DNA of 64,000 bases from a virus: positions 25,727 to 89,726 of IMG/VR virus record IMGVR_UViG_3300026118_000001. One strand, 5' to 3'. Shown piece after piece: positions 1-10,400 of this stretch. Position 1 is the stretch's first letter. Every line of letters starts with the position of its first letter. The notes beneath the pieces were generated by a model. It did not search any database and was not told the DNA's origin. It saw nothing but the letters and a program-made list of their open reading frames with translations. The translations under genes were made by a program, and so were the position numbers.

Positions 1-2
1 AA

Positions 3-1196
3 GCTTTACATGATTTAGGTTATTTACCTATTGAAATTAAAGCTTTAGAAGAAGGAACTATCATACAAGCAGGTATTCCATTATTTACAATTAAAAATAC
101 ATTACCAGAGTTTTTCTGGGTAACAAATTATTTGGAAACTTTAATTTCTACTTTAATTTGGAAACCAGTTCATTCAGCAAGTTTAGCTTATGGTTATAAA
201 AAACTATTAACTAAATATGCTTTAGAAACTGATAAAGATAATATAGGGTTTGTTGATTTTCAAGGTCATGATTTTAGCTTTAGAGGAATGCAATCTCCTG
301 AATCAGCAATTAGTTCAGCAATGGGCTTTTTAACTAGTTTTAAAGGTACAGATACAGTTCCAGCATTACAAGCTTTAAGTTATTATTATAAAGAAAATAA
401 TACAGCTTTTAGTGTTCCAGCTAGTGAACATTCAGTAATGTGTTCTCATGGTAAAGAGGGAGAGATAAATACATTAGAATATTTAATGGATCAATATCCA
501 AAAGGTATTTTAAGTGTTGTTTCTGATACTTGGGATTTGTGGAAACTTTTAACTGAATATTTACCTAAATTGAAAGATAGAATTATGTCTAGAGATGGTA
601 AATTAGTAATTAGACCTGATTCTGGAGATCCTGTTGATATTATTTGTGGAATTAATACAAGAAAAGATCCTGATAATAGATATGGTAAATTAAAAGACAC
701 ACCTGAATATAAAGGTGTAATTGAATTACTTTGGGATATTTTTGGTGGAACTATAAATGAACAAAGATATAAAGTCTTAGATAGTCATATAGGAGCTATT
801 TATGGTGATTCAATTACTTTAGAGAGGGCTCAACAGATTTGTGAAAGACTTAAAGCTAAAGGATTTGCTAGTACTAACATTGTTTTAGGTATTGGTAGTT
901 ATTCAATGGGATATGCAACTAGAGATAATCAAGGAGGAGCTGTTAAGTCTACTTATGTAGAAGTTAATGGTGAAGCTAGAGAAATCTTTAAAGATCCAAT
1001 AACTGATGATGGGACTAAAAAGTCTGCTAAAGGCTTGTTGAGAGTAAATATGAACGGTGATTATTCTTTATATTTAAAAGATCAATGTTCTTGGAAAGAA
1101 GAAGTTGGTGGTGGATTAACTACTATTTATAAAGATGGAGTATTAATCAAAGAAGTTACTTTATCTGAAATAAGAGAAAGAATAATAAAAGGTTGA
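3..1196 (+). CDS. nadV: Nicotinamide phosphoribosyltransferase (NAMPT/NadV), 5' end outside window
   Basis: NAMPT joins nicotinamide and PRPP to make NMN, the entry step of NAD+ salvage. The frame is open from base 3 and already reads family sequence there (LPIEIKALEEGT, then TNYLETLIS), so the gene starts upstream; 397 residues are present and roughly 90 N-terminal residues are missing. The TTG at 132 is inside the gene. Visible family blocks are DFQGHDFSFRGM, FKGTDTV, PASEHSV (carrying the His that family members autophosphorylate), RPDSGDP and GSYSMGYATRD near the end. It is the only + strand gene at this end and converges on the endonuclease gene across a shared terminator. Several phages are known to carry NAMPT, some next to a PRPP synthetase; any partner would lie left of the window. 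Confidence 0.95.
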   Translation, partial: ALHDLGYLPIEIKALEEGTIIQAGIPLFTIKNTLPEFFWVTNYLETLISTLIWKPVHSASLAYGYKKLLTKYALETDKDNIGFVDFQGHDFSFRGMQSPESAISSAMGFLTSFKGTDTVPALQALSYYYKENNTAFSVPASEHSVMCSHGKEGEINTLEYLMDQYPKGILSVVSDTWDLWKLLTEYLPKLKDRIMSRDGKLVIRPDSGDPVDIICGINTRKDPDNRYGKLKDTPEYKGVIELLWDIFGGTINEQRYKVLDSHIGAIYGDSITLERAQQICERLKAKGFASTNIVLGIGSYSMGYATRDNQGGAVKSTYVEVNGEAREIFKDPITDDGTKKSAKGLLRVNMNGDYSLYLKDQCSWKEEVGGGLTTIYKDGVLIKEVTLSEIRERIIKG

Positions 1197-1216
1197 TAAA
1201 GTGAAGTTGAAATTAA

Positions 1217-1256
1217 TACACTCTCTAGTTTATGGTGCTAGAGAGTGTATTTTTAT
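1217..1256. terminator. Bidirectional intrinsic terminator
   Basis: A perfect 12-bp inverted repeat (TACACTCTCTAG, 1217-1228, with its complement at 1238-1249) encloses a 9-nt loop and is followed by TTTTT on the + strand. It lies between two convergent genes and can end both transcripts. Confidence 0.85.
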
Positions 1257-1807
1257 TTGTTTAAATATTCTATTGCTTTTAATAATATGTTTTTATTTTC
1301 TCTTAATAATCCTATTCCAGTATTACAAGCCTGACATAATAATCCTCTTACTTTAAGAGTCTTATGACAATGATCTATTGATAATTCTTTTTCTTGGCTT
1401 TCTGGATTCTCACATATAGCACAACATCCTTTTTGAATGGAAAGAAATTTATTATATTGTTCTTCTGTTATTTTAAATTTTCTTAATTTATATTTAAGTC
1501 CTAAACATTTTCTACAGCGAGCTTTATATTTTTCTTTTTCTTTTGAAAACTCTTCTTTTGATTTAATCAAATTACAGTTTGTACATAGTTTAGTACCATT
1601 TTTATATTCAATTGATTTTAATTGATATGTTCCTTTTTTACCTTTATATGGAGTTCCATATTTTTTAATAGCTAAACAATTTTTACAAAATCCATCTAAC
1701 CCACATTTGTATAAAATATTTTTGCTGAATTCTGAAATTTCTTTATTTTCATTACATCTTATACAAAGTTTTTTGTTGTCTATTATTGATAATGATTTTC
1801 TTCCCAT
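1253..1807 (-). CDS. Recombination endonuclease VII-like HNH nuclease with N-terminal zinc ribbons
   Basis: The 184-residue protein ends in a typical endonuclease VII (His-Me finger) domain: CCAIC and CQAC zinc pairs about 30 residues apart bracket the SIDHCH active-site segment, followed by RGLLC and NTGIGLL. The N-terminal half has two CxxC...C-x2-C ribbon-like clusters (CIRCNENKEISEFS and CTNCNLIKSKEEFS) that look like an internal duplication. Family members cleave branched or otherwise structured DNA, or act as homing nucleases. The start codon overlaps the stop of the upstream 873-residue virion gene in a TAATG arrangement, so it is the last gene of the structural transcript. Packaging-related cleavage or a free-standing homing role are both possible. 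Confidence 0.85.
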   Translation of the reverse strand: MGRKSLSIIDNKKLCIRCNENKEISEFSKNILYKCGLDGFCKNCLAIKKYGTPYKGKKGTYQLKSIEYKNGTKLCTNCNLIKSKEEFSKEKEKYKARCRKCLGLKYKLRKFKITEEQYNKFLSIQKGCCAICENPESQEKELSIDHCHKTLKVRGLLCQACNTGIGLLRENKNILLKAIEYLNK

Positions 1808-4428
1808 TAATGTAATTCCTCCAATTGATTATCTGACAATACTCTTAACATATCATATATAGGTTTAACTAATGGAGTTACATCAGATAGTTCTTTTAAT
1901 ATTCTATTTTGACCTTTATGAGATCCTTTTTTAATTGTATAATCTCCTGTATATAATACTTTAGGAACTATTGTTGTAGCTTGAATAATATCTCCAATTG
2001 TTTTACTTAATGGAATTGCATTTTTAGCTAAATTATTAATTTGTGACGGAGAATAGAAGAATGTTAAATCTCCAGATGCTCTGTCTAATAAAGTTAATCC
2101 TACTTTAACTAATGGTAGTCTTCTAAACTTTTTATCTTCATCATCATCTCCACCATGTAAAGCTGCATAAAATAATATCATAGCAGAAGCTGTAATAATT
2201 TCAGCTACCATTCTACGCATATTATATATTTCAGTTTCAGTCATTTTACCTGATTCTAATAACTTCTTATAACCAAATAATGGTAATAGTAAATTTTCAA
2301 ATGCTTGTTGTGGATTTCTCCAATTTTTAATTACAAGTCTTCCGAATGTTAAATAAATACCTTCAACATCTGTTTGAAGTCTATTGTCCCATTGTGGTGT
2401 ACCTATTCTATTTTCAATTGCTGATGGAATCCATTTTCTAAATTGTGATACAAGTCTATAAACTACATTTTGTTGTGCAGCAGCAGCTTCTTTTTGTGTA
2501 TATCTACCATGAATTTTTTGATTAAGTCTTTGAATTTTATCAATTAACTGCTCTATTTCTTGTTCTGAGGCATTATTATATTTGTCTGTTAGCTCACCTT
2601 GTGAGGTCAAATATCCATCTTTAATCATAACTGCCATTCCAGTTCTTGATTGTAAGAATTTCTCACCAGCTTTTTGTAGAGAATACATATATTCTAATGC
2701 TTTCTCTGTTGAAAGTTTATTAGGTTTTCCAGTTTTAGATATTTTTTCAGCTATTTCATAATCATCTAATTCTTGTAGAAAGTTCATTCTAATAAGTAAT
2801 TTATTCATTACAGAATCTTTATCAAAGTTCTGTTTAAAGAATATATTACTAGCATCTTTTAAATTATTAACATTAAAATATCTTCCTCCAATACCTTCTA
2901 TTATATTACTTATATCACCAAATAACCAGTTAACTGTAGCACCAATTGGACTAAAACCTATTCTTAATAAAGAGTTATATCTTAACATTGTGTCAGCTAA
3001 ACCAACACCATCAATATATTTTTCAACTTTATTCCCATCTGCATCAAAAAAATCTTCAATTATATAATTTCCTTGGTCAGATTTCATTTTACCTTTAACC
3101 TGCATTTCAATTATATCATCAACAATTTTATAAATATTAGAATCTTCACCATTAATTGGTGTAGAAGGTTTAGAAGGATTGATGAATTTTCTTTTTTGAA
3201 TTTCTCCATCAACCATTTTAAACTTTAATTGCTCTTGTAGCACTCTAACTTGTGGAAGAATTTCAGACATTTGTCTATAATTTTCAGCAAATTTAGCAAA
3301 TTGAAATAATGATGTACCTAAATCATTTGATTTTTCAGATAGAGGAATTGGTTTATGATATTCCAATGGAACTATATCTAATAGATTTTCTTCTTCTATT
3401 GATCCTTTTAAAGTTCTAGTTTTAATTGGATTTAATCCTTTTAATTTAGATTTTAAATCAGATTTTCTAATATTAGGAACAAAATATTTACCTAATTTAA
3501 TAGGCATTCCATCTTCTGCTTCTTCAATAGTTTTCTGATAAAAATCATAAAATTCTTTTAACTCTTTTGTTTCTTGAATTTTAGTCCAATTTTTATTTTC
3601 TTCTCCATTTTGGAGATATTCTTTAGCTAATATTAATGTACCTTTATGTTCTTGAGTTAATATTGTATAAATATCATCAATAGTAGCCCCATTTTTTTTA
3701 GCATAATCATCTAATTTTGAAACTTGTTCTTGAATATTCTTTCCTAATTCCTTGGTTTTAGTTTCAACTTTATTTTGTGTCTTTCTAATAATAGAACCAA
3801 TTGTAGAACCAATATAATTTGGTAGATCACTTAATGATCCAGTCCATCTTTTAAATGTTCTAATATCTTCATCCTGTCTATTAATATCTTCTAATGTTGG
3901 AGCTATTTTAGTAGTAGAATGTTCTTTAACTTGTTCTACCATATTCTCATTATAAAAAGGAATAAGTCTATCAAATAAATCACTAGATTTGTCTCTTAAT
4001 CCTTTAAATTCTATCCAAGTACCAATAACTTCTAAAGCATGTTGAATATTCTTAGCTGTAGGTTCAAATTCTTTATTTTCTAAATCTTTAATAAAACTAT
4101 CTATTTTATCTAATGTATAATTACCTAATTCTAAATATACTTCTTTAGATTTATCTAATAGTTTAGCTTCTTGTGATTTAGAAGTTAAATATTCTAATTC
4201 TTCTAACTTAGCTGAATATTTAGGGTCTTTCTCTTTAAGTTGTTTTAATTCTCCTTCAAGTCTTTTAATTCTCCTGTCTACATATATTTTCTGTGTAGAA
4301 TATATTGGAGATTTGATTTCTTCTTGAGTTTGTTTATACCAAGCAGCATTAGCTAATACTTCACTTCCAAGTTCTTCTACAAGTTTTTTATAAGAAGGAT
4401 CTGATTTATTTGGGCACTGTAAAGCCAT
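1807..4428 (-). CDS. Large virion protein, crAss-like, next to virion RNA polymerase
   Basis: This 873-residue protein has a charged, helical N-terminal half (long Lys/Glu-rich coiled-coil-like stretches) and a more hydrophobic C-terminal third with one strong apolar segment (ITASAMILFYAAL) followed by an acidic GGDDDED patch. The segment FRKWIPSAIENRIGTPQWD and the C-terminal KGSHKGQNR motif resemble blocks in large crAss-like virion proteins encoded beside the RNA polymerase. It starts one base after the polymerase stop, so the two are translated together. I infer that it is packaged and possibly ejected with the polymerase; no enzymatic motif is visible. Confidence 0.75.
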   Translation of the reverse strand: MALQCPNKSDPSYKKLVEELGSEVLANAAWYKQTQEEIKSPIYSTQKIYVDRRIKRLEGELKQLKEKDPKYSAKLEELEYLTSKSQEAKLLDKSKEVYLELGNYTLDKIDSFIKDLENKEFEPTAKNIQHALEVIGTWIEFKGLRDKSSDLFDRLIPFYNENMVEQVKEHSTTKIAPTLEDINRQDEDIRTFKRWTGSLSDLPNYIGSTIGSIIRKTQNKVETKTKELGKNIQEQVSKLDDYAKKNGATIDDIYTILTQEHKGTLILAKEYLQNGEENKNWTKIQETKELKEFYDFYQKTIEEAEDGMPIKLGKYFVPNIRKSDLKSKLKGLNPIKTRTLKGSIEEENLLDIVPLEYHKPIPLSEKSNDLGTSLFQFAKFAENYRQMSEILPQVRVLQEQLKFKMVDGEIQKRKFINPSKPSTPINGEDSNIYKIVDDIIEMQVKGKMKSDQGNYIIEDFFDADGNKVEKYIDGVGLADTMLRYNSLLRIGFSPIGATVNWLFGDISNIIEGIGGRYFNVNNLKDASNIFFKQNFDKDSVMNKLLIRMNFLQELDDYEIAEKISKTGKPNKLSTEKALEYMYSLQKAGEKFLQSRTGMAVMIKDGYLTSQGELTDKYNNASEQEIEQLIDKIQRLNQKIHGRYTQKEAAAAQQNVVYRLVSQFRKWIPSAIENRIGTPQWDNRLQTDVEGIYLTFGRLVIKNWRNPQQAFENLLLPLFGYKKLLESGKMTETEIYNMRRMVAEIITASAMILFYAALHGGDDDEDKKFRRLPLVKVGLTLLDRASGDLTFFYSPSQINNLAKNAIPLSKTIGDIIQATTIVPKVLYTGDYTIKKGSHKGQNRILKELSDVTPLVKPIYDMLRVLSDNQLEELH

Positions 4429-4429
4429 A

Positions 4430-7400
4430 TTATTTACACTTTTTTTCTATTAATTTTCCTAAACTTTCATCATCATGAACTTCATTAAGTTCTTTTAAAA
4501 GTTCTTCTTTTAATTGTGGTTGAAATTCAAATAAAAATTCAATATCTGATTTTAGTTCATTGTATTGTTCTTTTGATAATTCAAATTTCTCTCCAATATT
4601 AGTTATTTTCTCTTGTATTGGCAACTTATTTTCTTCTTTATTTATTTCATTGGATAAATAGATATTTCTAGCTTCTTCATTCCAAATTCCATTAGTTTGA
4701 TTATAAGCATTAAACATTTTAATCATTTTAGATGATGTTAAAATAGCTACATTCTTATCATCTAATTTTTTAATAATATTCCATGCTTTTAATGCTCTTT
4801 CTCTAAATTGTTTAAATGACTCAGCTTTTGGATTTATTTTTTCTTCTTCATTAATTGGATTAGACCATAACTTTTCATCATATTCATTCTCTTTAACTTC
4901 ACCTTCCCAATTACCCATATTCATAGTTTTTAGATTTTCATCTGTATAATATGGAATATTTTGTTCTTTTTTAATAATTTCTGCTGTTTGAATCACTCTT
5001 TCAATTGGAGAAGTAATTAATGATGTAATTCCTTGTATTTTTAATTCTTTTCCTAAATTAGAAGCTTGTTCTTTTCCTTCTTTAGTGAGATTTGTATCAG
5101 ATTGTCCATTAATCACATCTTTAGATGAGGGAACATCTTCTCCATGTTCAAATACTATTAAATTACCAACTTTTACTGGTTCTACTTTTGGTGATATGTT
5201 TTCTATAGTTATTTTTAATGGAGTTGTAATAGGAATATATTTAACATTAAATCCTTTTGTAGCTTTATTTACATCATAGTCTTTACCATACATTCCATTA
5301 CCCAAAGCAGAAAGTTGTAGATTTTTAAATATAGTTGGTACAATTTTATTGTTATTTCTAATAAATAGTTCATTAAATTTTGGTAGTATTTCTGCCCCAT
5401 TTTTTTTATTAAATTCTTCAAATGAGTCTTTAACTAATTGATTATAATATTCAAATGGAATAATTCCTAAATAAGTTATAGGAGAATTATTAAGTCCTGA
5501 TTGTAATATTCCAACATGAATTAATTCATTTCCTAATGATAAATTAGAATTCTTTAGTTCTCTAAATGCTTCTGTTAATTGATTAGATGTAAATGTATCT
5601 AATTTTTTAGTAAATATTTTAACATTGTCATAATTTAAAGCTGCTTTATCAATTAATGGAAATAATTCTTTAATTAGAATATTATTTCTTAATTGCTTTT
5701 CATCTTCATTTAAATTTTCTTCTTTTTTATTCTTTAATTCTAATAGTTTCTTAGCAACTGAATTTTCTCCTTCAAATAATCTCTTTCTAATAGCATTAAT
5801 ATTCTTATATCCATAGTTTTGAATTACAAAATTAATAAAATCATTTTCAATTAGATTAATCATTTTTAATTTCTCTTTTCTTGATGATTTAAATGGATTT
5901 TCTAATTCATTGGCAAGACCTAATATATTATTGATTATTTCTTCTTTTTGTGTGTCATAGAACTGTTTATATGAAGATATAGCAAATTCATCTTGTTGAA
6001 ATGATTTAATAAATGTCTTATTAATAATTTCATTAACACCATTAATAAAATTGGTTTTTTGTACTTTATTTATTTCTTCTAATTTAAGTCTTGAACTATT
6101 AATATTTTGACCTAATCCAGCAGTATCAGAATTAGTAACTCTAACAGCATCATTAAATAAACTAGCTTGTTCTTTATATTTTAAGAAATCATTAAATACT
6201 TGTAATTGAAATAATTCAAATTCTTTAGTAGATTGATTCTCAATTAATTTAAAATCTTTTAATTCTTTTAAAGAAAGTATTTTATTTTCAATATCCTTTT
6301 CAGAAACTAAATTAGAATATTTTTTCTTTATTTGTTTAGTTATTTCTGTATTTCTTTGATTCTTTCCTGTAGATTTTAAAAATATAGATTTATTCTTATT
6401 AATTTCTTCTATATAATCTAAAATAATAGGTTGAGTCATGAAATTAGCAATGTGTTCAAACGGAACTCCTAATTTATTCAAATATAAATAAATAGGAAGT
6501 GTATCCATAGTCATGTTTAAATAACTTACCATTGGAATTTCATCTTTAGCAGCATCCACAATAATATTAATTAACTGATTGTTAATTTCAGATATATTAT
6601 GATTATTTTCTGCGTCTTTTAAAGCTCCTAAATTAAAAACATCTCTAATTTCATTGTGAATTAAATTAATATTCACTTTAATTTCTTCTCCAGCAGCATT
6701 AATATAAGATTTATTAGCTGTTAGTCCAGATAATTGAGAAAGTGGCCCATAAGCATTAGCAATAGCAGATAAACCTACTTCATCTTTAGCAAGCCATAAT
6801 TTATATCTAGCATTTATTTTATTTTGTAATTTTAATAAGGCTGTATAATTAATCTTTTTATCTTTTGAATTTTGAGCTTCAAAATATTCTTCTTTAGTTA
6901 ATATTTTTTTAGGTTCTCTTCCTTTAGAAATTAATTCATTATTAGCTTCTGTTTTATCATTTAAATAATCAATATATTTAATATCATCAACTATTGGTGA
7001 TATAATACTTGTTGAATTGGGTGTTATTAGTGATATAAAGTTATGAGGATTAGAAATAAAATCTTTGATTACTTGTATTGTTTTATTATCAATATTATCT
7101 TCAATATAATTACCATTTTCATCTAAATTTGGTCTATAAGTATATAATTTGTCATTGTCAAAGTCAGATCCAGCTTTAGCAACTATATCAGGATGAACTA
7201 TCATAGTAGTAGCTGCATCTTCTGGTAGAAACTCTTTAATAGTTAAATATTCATTGGAATTCATTCCTTGTCCTGGAATACGACATCCAACTAATTCTAA
7301 TACTTTATTAGGTATATCTCCATTTTTAATAGCTTCATTAACTGCTTTTAAACTACCAAATTTCTTTAATAATGGATAATAACTTTCAGATAGAGGAATC

Positions 7401-10400
7401 ATTACTTCTGCTGGTAATGTATTTCCAGATGTATCTTTTGTATATCCTCTTAGAGCATTATTAGATCCAATAGGTCTATTTCCAAGTTTCTCCATTCCAG
7501 CCACTGTACCTAATACATAAGCATCTCCATTATATTTTTGTTTAATGAGTCTGGCATCAATAATAGACATTAATACAGAATCTAGTTTGGTTTTATTAAC
7601 CATACTATCAATATTGTATTTTAATACCTTTTTACCTTCTTTTTCTTCAATATCTAATGAATTAATTATGTTATCTGTTAATTTCCTATTTTCAGAATAT
7701 TCTACTAACATATCAACCAATTTAGTAACATCTTCAGCTACATATGTATCAGGATTAATACCTAATTCTTTAATTAGCTTATCTTTTTCTATTTTAGTTT
7801 TTTCTTCAATTAAGTTAGAGAAAGTTGATAATAGTTTTTCTGCTCCTTCAAATGTTTCTTTACCATTTTCAAAAGCATTAATTAACATTGTTTTTCTAAA
7901 CTGTGTAGAAAATATATATTTATCTTTTGGTGGTGAAGGTTTAACTTGTAGTCCTAAATAATTATAAGATATTGATTGTATAACTAAATCTGCATTATTA
8001 ATTTCTCCATGATTATTATTTGTATAAAATGGATTTGCTTTACCATCTTTATTAAGAATAGTTCCAAATTTACTTGCTGATTTGAATAATGCAATACCTG
8101 ATTTATTAGATTTCATGTTCTCTAATAATTTAGATAGATTCTTTCCAGCTACCATTTGAGGAATCAAAGGCATTATAGTAAATTTATAACCTCCAGGAAC
8201 AAATAATTGCTGTGTACTTCCATGATTAATTGGTCCAGCATATTGTAGTTTAAGAGTTTGAAAATAAGTTAATTCATCTTTAGTTAATAATTTCCCCTCT
8301 ATTAAATTTCCTTCATTATCAAATTTTTGTTTTTGAATTATTTGATAAGCATTTTCCATTTTATTAGTCCAAGTACCAACTCTATTATGAAACTCTCTAA
8401 TAAAATCTAAAGATCCCCATCCTTGAGCATCTCCTTCATCTGCTTTACCATAAGCTGAAATCCCTTTAAATTCTTCAGATTCAGTTTTCTCATAACCTAA
8501 TATATTATATGCTGCTTCTTCTGAAACTCCAGATTTAATATAAGTATCAACTAATTCTTTAATATCTTTGGTTGTAGTTACATCATTATAAACTATTGAA
8601 TTTTCATTTCCATCAGCTAGTTTATTATCAGATCTAATAAAATTCTTATTTAAGAAATCATTAGTTTCTTCATCTACTCTAGGAATTAGTTTGGTTCCTG
8701 CAAACATCGCAGTTCTTTTATATAAATCCTTATAGAAAGCTAAATTTCCAATAAATAATTTAGTTTGTTCTATTGAATTTATAAAATCTGTAACAACTAT
8801 TGCTCTGATTAATTGTTCTTTTGGGTATTTATCTGTATATTCTTTTGGAATACCAAATTCATTTATATTATTTTCTTTTAATGAATTATTTAATTGTCTT
8901 GAATAAGATTCAAAGAAATCAATAACTAATTTATCTAAATCAGGTAATAGAGAATTTACTAATTCATCTAATTCTTCTTTAGATTCATTATATTTAACTT
9001 CCTTAAATTTTAAATCATCTAATTTAGATTTTAATATCTCTTTAATATTTACTTTACTAGATTTTAATAATATTTCATTAAATATAGTAAAATCACTACC
9101 ATTTTTAGAATATCCATCTACATTAGTGCCAATACCATCTAATTTGAATAAAGCAATTCCTTTAAATTCTGATTTAAAATAACCTCTAAATATTTCTTTT
9201 AATTTAATAGTATTAAATCCAGATTTTAATAATTCTATTGATACTGGAAGCTTATTACTAAGTCCTAATACAAATTCTTGTGATTTATCTGCTGATACAA
9301 TATAATTAGATTTGCCATTTAATATAGAAGCTATATTTTGAGTGAATAAATCTCCTTTAGTACCTTTTCTTGTAGATATTTTACTAACATCTTCTGATTC
9401 TTTAGAAGAAGCTACACCATCATGTAATTCTAAATTAAGTTTAATATTTTTATTTCTAAGTCCTGTTTTTGGATTGAATAATTCATTTAACCAAAATGAG
9501 TTTTCTGCTCCAACAGTATTTAAATGTGGAAGTTTTAAAAATAATTCTTCAATAGAATTAACATTATTAATTATATTTGTAGTGATTGATAAAGCATTAT
9601 TATCACTAACAGAATAAACTGTCTTACCTTCTGTAGACATATAACTTAGTTCATTAACTAAACTAGTATTATTAGCTTCTAAAGTTAATAGATAATTAAT
9701 TCTACCTGCTATACCATCTTCTTCTTTTCCAGAATTATATAAATTAGTAACATCCCCATTTTTTTTATCAATATATATCTTTATAGCAGCAACACTATCA
9801 TTTAGATCATTTAGATTAAAATCTTTATCATTAATAATCTTTTGTGTGTTTTTATCAAATATAATACCTAATTTATCTAAAAAAACAAATGGATCTTTTT
9901 CATTAATTACATCTTTATTTATAATTAATTTTCCTTTCTCATCTTGTTTAGTGTGTAATAATAAATTAGCTTCCCAAATAGTTTTTACTTTTTCAGCTTC
10001 ATTTTGTCTATTAGTATCAACAGGAATTATATTACCATTTGGTTCATATATAGTTACAATAGCATTATATCTATTTTTGTTAAAATCTTGTGTAAATTGA
10101 GTTTGAAATCTAAATTGTTCCACACTAATATCACTAGATGGTGCTCCAAGTCTATCAATTAATTCTTGAAATTCAGGTTTAAATTCAATTAAAGACTCTA
10201 TTTTATTATAAATATCAGAATAATTGTTTCCTGTTCCAGCTAAATTCTTCAATAAATAATTATATGTAGAAGTGAAATCAACTGGAATAGAAAATCCTAG
10301 ATCATTAGTGATATTAACTTGTTTTAAACTTCTAATTAATAGTCTTACGGGACTACTAATAGATTCTAGTGTAGAAGTTAAATTCCCTTCAGAATAATCT

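Noticed and set aside
132-1196. NAMPT starting at the TTG at 132
   Set aside because: The same frame is open and family-like from base 3, so the gene is cut by the window edge.
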